Positions 4,948 through 6,534 of a stretch of DNA of 6,534 bases are shown here, piece after piece; position 1 is the first letter of the stretch; every line of letters begins with the position of its first letter. The translations under genes were made by a program, and so were the position numbers. The stretch covers positions 1 through 6,534 of the forward strand of contig JAGHBM010000068.1 in assembly GCA_021160955.1 (NCBI GenBank). The letters run 5' to 3'. The stretch comes from Candidatus Aenigmatarchaeota archaeon. GTDB taxonomy: Archaea; Aenigmatarchaeota; Aenigmatarchaeia; PWEA01; JAGHBM01. The notes under the pieces are model-generated. The model worked only from the letters and a program-made list of their open reading frames with translations, searched no databases and was not told where the DNA came from.

Positions 4948-6534
4948 TCATACATCGAACTCCTTTTTGAATACGCCGCCATTCGTCCAATTAGAACTGA
5001 GCGTAAAGTCTTTCCCATTTATTAAAACCTTATCACATATGAGATCGTGATCCTTTGTTAAAATTTTTATTGACATTTTAAGATGGTCAGTTCTGTAAAA
5101 ATTAATTTGCACGTCATAAATTCTGGTACCAACGTTTATCATGACTTCATCTTCTTTTTTATTTATGTTGAAACTTCTTATATACGACTCGAGCGAGTTC
5201 AGACTTCCCGTACTTTTCCTGGGCGGTTCTACACCTCTTACAAGATATTTTATATCTCTAGCTGAGTTCAAAAATCCGAGAATCCTCAACATCTTTGATA
5301 ATTTTGTTTTAATTTCGGATAATCTATCGTACGGACTATAGAAATCAATTCTTAATTTTTTTCCTCTTAAGTATATCTCAAATTTATTCGTATTGATTCT
5401 AACAACATTCTCAAGATTTAGATATCCGTTCTTTTCAGCTATGTTAAGCCTTCTTTTTTTAGGCCTTTTGTATGAATACTCACCGTACATGGAAAGAACT
5501 TCCAGGAGCTCGGTGGTAACAAATGTCTGATCCATGGGAAGGTATTGAAAACTTCCATCCATTTTAGGAAATATCCCTTCCGGCAATGCGTAGTTATCAT
5601 CCACTAAGTCTATGATTTTTGAAAAAAGATAATCGGCAATTTCACTCCAAAACATCTCTCCGGTTATTTTTGAAAGTCTTTTAAAAGTCTTTATCAGTAA
5701 AAGTGTTTCATATGGGGATATTCTTGGAGAAATTGTCTCAGAGATTGGATGAAAGAACCCTCTGAAGTCATCGTGCCAATATATCCATCCTAAGAGATGT
5801 TTGGCATATCTTTCTGCCAACTTTAGATACTTATTCTTCTTGAGAATACCAAATGCGTCCAAGAAAGCGTCTAACACAACTATGGCAGAAAACGCTTCGG
5901 GCTCGTTTATTGAAATATCTCTTAGAACATTTTTACATATTATATTCTTTCTGTCCAAGAAGTTTAACGCCTTTACAGAAGCTTCTAAATACCTTTTATC
6001 CTTAAATATCTCATAGCCTTTCAGCAATGCCCTAACACAACTTCCTGTGGATCCCTCTGAGATTTCCCACGCTCTTTTTTTCAACTTCCCACTGGGAAGT
6101 GCCGAGTACCAAGACCCATCATCATTTTGAGTTTTTAATATGTACTCCAAATTTTCCCTAAGAATCTTTTTTAACTTACTGTTTTTGTTTGATTTCAAAT
6201 ACTCTGCAATGTTATACGATATCGTGGCCTGGCCTGGCGGGTATCCCTCATACCCAATATCCAAATAAAAAAATCCTCTTAACTTTTTACCGTCAAAATG
6301 CGTAGTATTATACCAGACTATCCCATCATCTTTTCTTGTATAAAGGTTTTTGTTCAAAAACAAAATCTCCAATCTTTTTACCCAATGTAAATAATCCGGG
6401 TCTTTGGTTCTCTCATACAACCTCTGGAAATAGTTCAACCTCTTCGCCTCAAATCCAAGAAGAGAATAACTGTATTTATCCATGCAAAAACCAGTAGAAT
6501 TTCTCCAAGGCATCTGTATGAAAGTTCCGAGCAA
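4948..6534 (-). CDS. Alpha/alpha-toroid protein, glycosidase- or lyase-like, partial at N-terminus
   Basis: An open frame of 528 codons running off the right edge. The TTG at 6534 is simply the edge codon, so the true start, and any signal peptide, lies outside the window. Residue numbers count from that codon. Residues 20-355 show repeated amphipathic helix pairs (about 25-66, 102-136, 158-195, 211-250, 273-310, 335-353), as in six-hairpin toroid enzymes. A QW-like motif QNDDGSW (136-142) and conserved-looking patches YEGYPPGQATISY (95-107), WEISEGSTGS (156-165), ISPYETLL (272-279) and MDQTF (334-338) line up with the helix starts, where active sites of such folds sit. Residues 365-528 form a separate region, with helical stretches at about 403-430 and strands near the end. 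This architecture fits glycoside hydrolases, polysaccharide lyases or uronate epimerases, and less well terpene cyclases. No family assignment is secure. Its stop lies 2 bases from the glycosyltransferase stop. Confidence 0.75.
   Translation of the reverse strand: MLGTFIQMPWRNSTGFCMDKYSYSLLGFEAKRLNYFQRLYERTKDPDYLHWVKRLEILFLNKNLYTRKDDGIVWYNTTHFDGKKLRGFFYLDIGYEGYPPGQATISYNIAEYLKSNKNSKLKKILRENLEYILKTQNDDGSWYSALPSGKLKKRAWEISEGSTGSCVRALLKGYEIFKDKRYLEASVKALNFLDRKNIICKNVLRDISINEPEAFSAIVVLDAFLDAFGILKKNKYLKLAERYAKHLLGWIYWHDDFRGFFHPISETISPRISPYETLLLIKTFKRLSKITGEMFWSEIADYLFSKIIDLVDDNYALPEGIFPKMDGSFQYLPMDQTFVTTELLEVLSMYGEYSYKRPKKRRLNIAEKNGYLNLENVVRINTNKFEIYLRGKKLRIDFYSPYDRLSEIKTKLSKMLRILGFLNSARDIKYLVRGVEPPRKSTGSLNSLESYIRSFNINKKEDEVMINVGTRIYDVQINFYRTDHLKMSIKILTKDHDLICDKVLINGKDFTLSSNWTNGGVFKKEFDV
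4964..4968 (+). terminator. Possible T-run terminator for the glycosyltransferase gene
   Basis: TTTTT lies 18 bases after the stop codon, inside the 3' end of the convergent toroid gene. This is the same arrangement as at the other convergent junction. The call rests on position and base run alone. Confidence 0.22.

Noticed and set aside
1..6534. CRISPR array or other tandem repeat locus
   Set aside because: No regularly spaced direct repeats are visible in any part of the window.

Overview
This window looks like a thermophilic archaeon with an AT-rich genome. The gene set is archaeal: an archaemetzincin, an archaeal tRNA-splicing endonuclease, an archaeal/eukaryotic-type glycyl-tRNA synthetase and an MJ1255-like glycosyltransferase. 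Several genes have GGTGA or GGAGG ribosome sites and nearly no intergenic DNA. Proteins are rich in Lys, Glu and Ile, with mostly AGA/AGG arginine codons and frequent ATA. I cannot name the lineage.

Layout. Bases 1-112 form a GC-rich, highly structured segment that is cut by the window edge. It is either the 3' part of a structured RNA or the end of a mobile element. From 132 to 2353 a compact + strand operon holds amzA (archaemetzincin), endA (tRNA-splicing endonuclease, overlapping amzA by 4 bases) and a four-CBS protein whose C-terminal domain resembles the ribosome-hibernation (S30AE/HPF) fold. glyS lies convergent to it (3834-2362, - strand), with 8 bases between the stop codons. A 58-base gap with interleaved AT-rich promoter elements separates glyS from a divergent GT-B glycosyltransferase gene (3893-4945, +). 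Two bases after that gene's stop lies the stop codon of a large - strand gene (6534-4948) that runs off the right edge. It encodes an alpha/alpha-toroid protein with a C-terminal domain I do not recognise.

The left half is about translation and RNA processing: tRNA splicing, tRNA-Gly charging and a possible ribosome-binding energy sensor, with a small zinc peptidase alongside. The right half suggests surface or lipid glycan metabolism, with a glycosyltransferase facing a possible glycan-active toroid enzyme, although these two are convergent and not co-transcribed.

The points most worth following are the CBS-HPF-like fusion, the cloverleaf-like segment at the left edge, the Gly-to-Glu change in the archaemetzincin zinc motif, and the unassigned toroid protein. 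I see no CRISPR array, no complete mobile element, no canonical tRNA and no rRNA.
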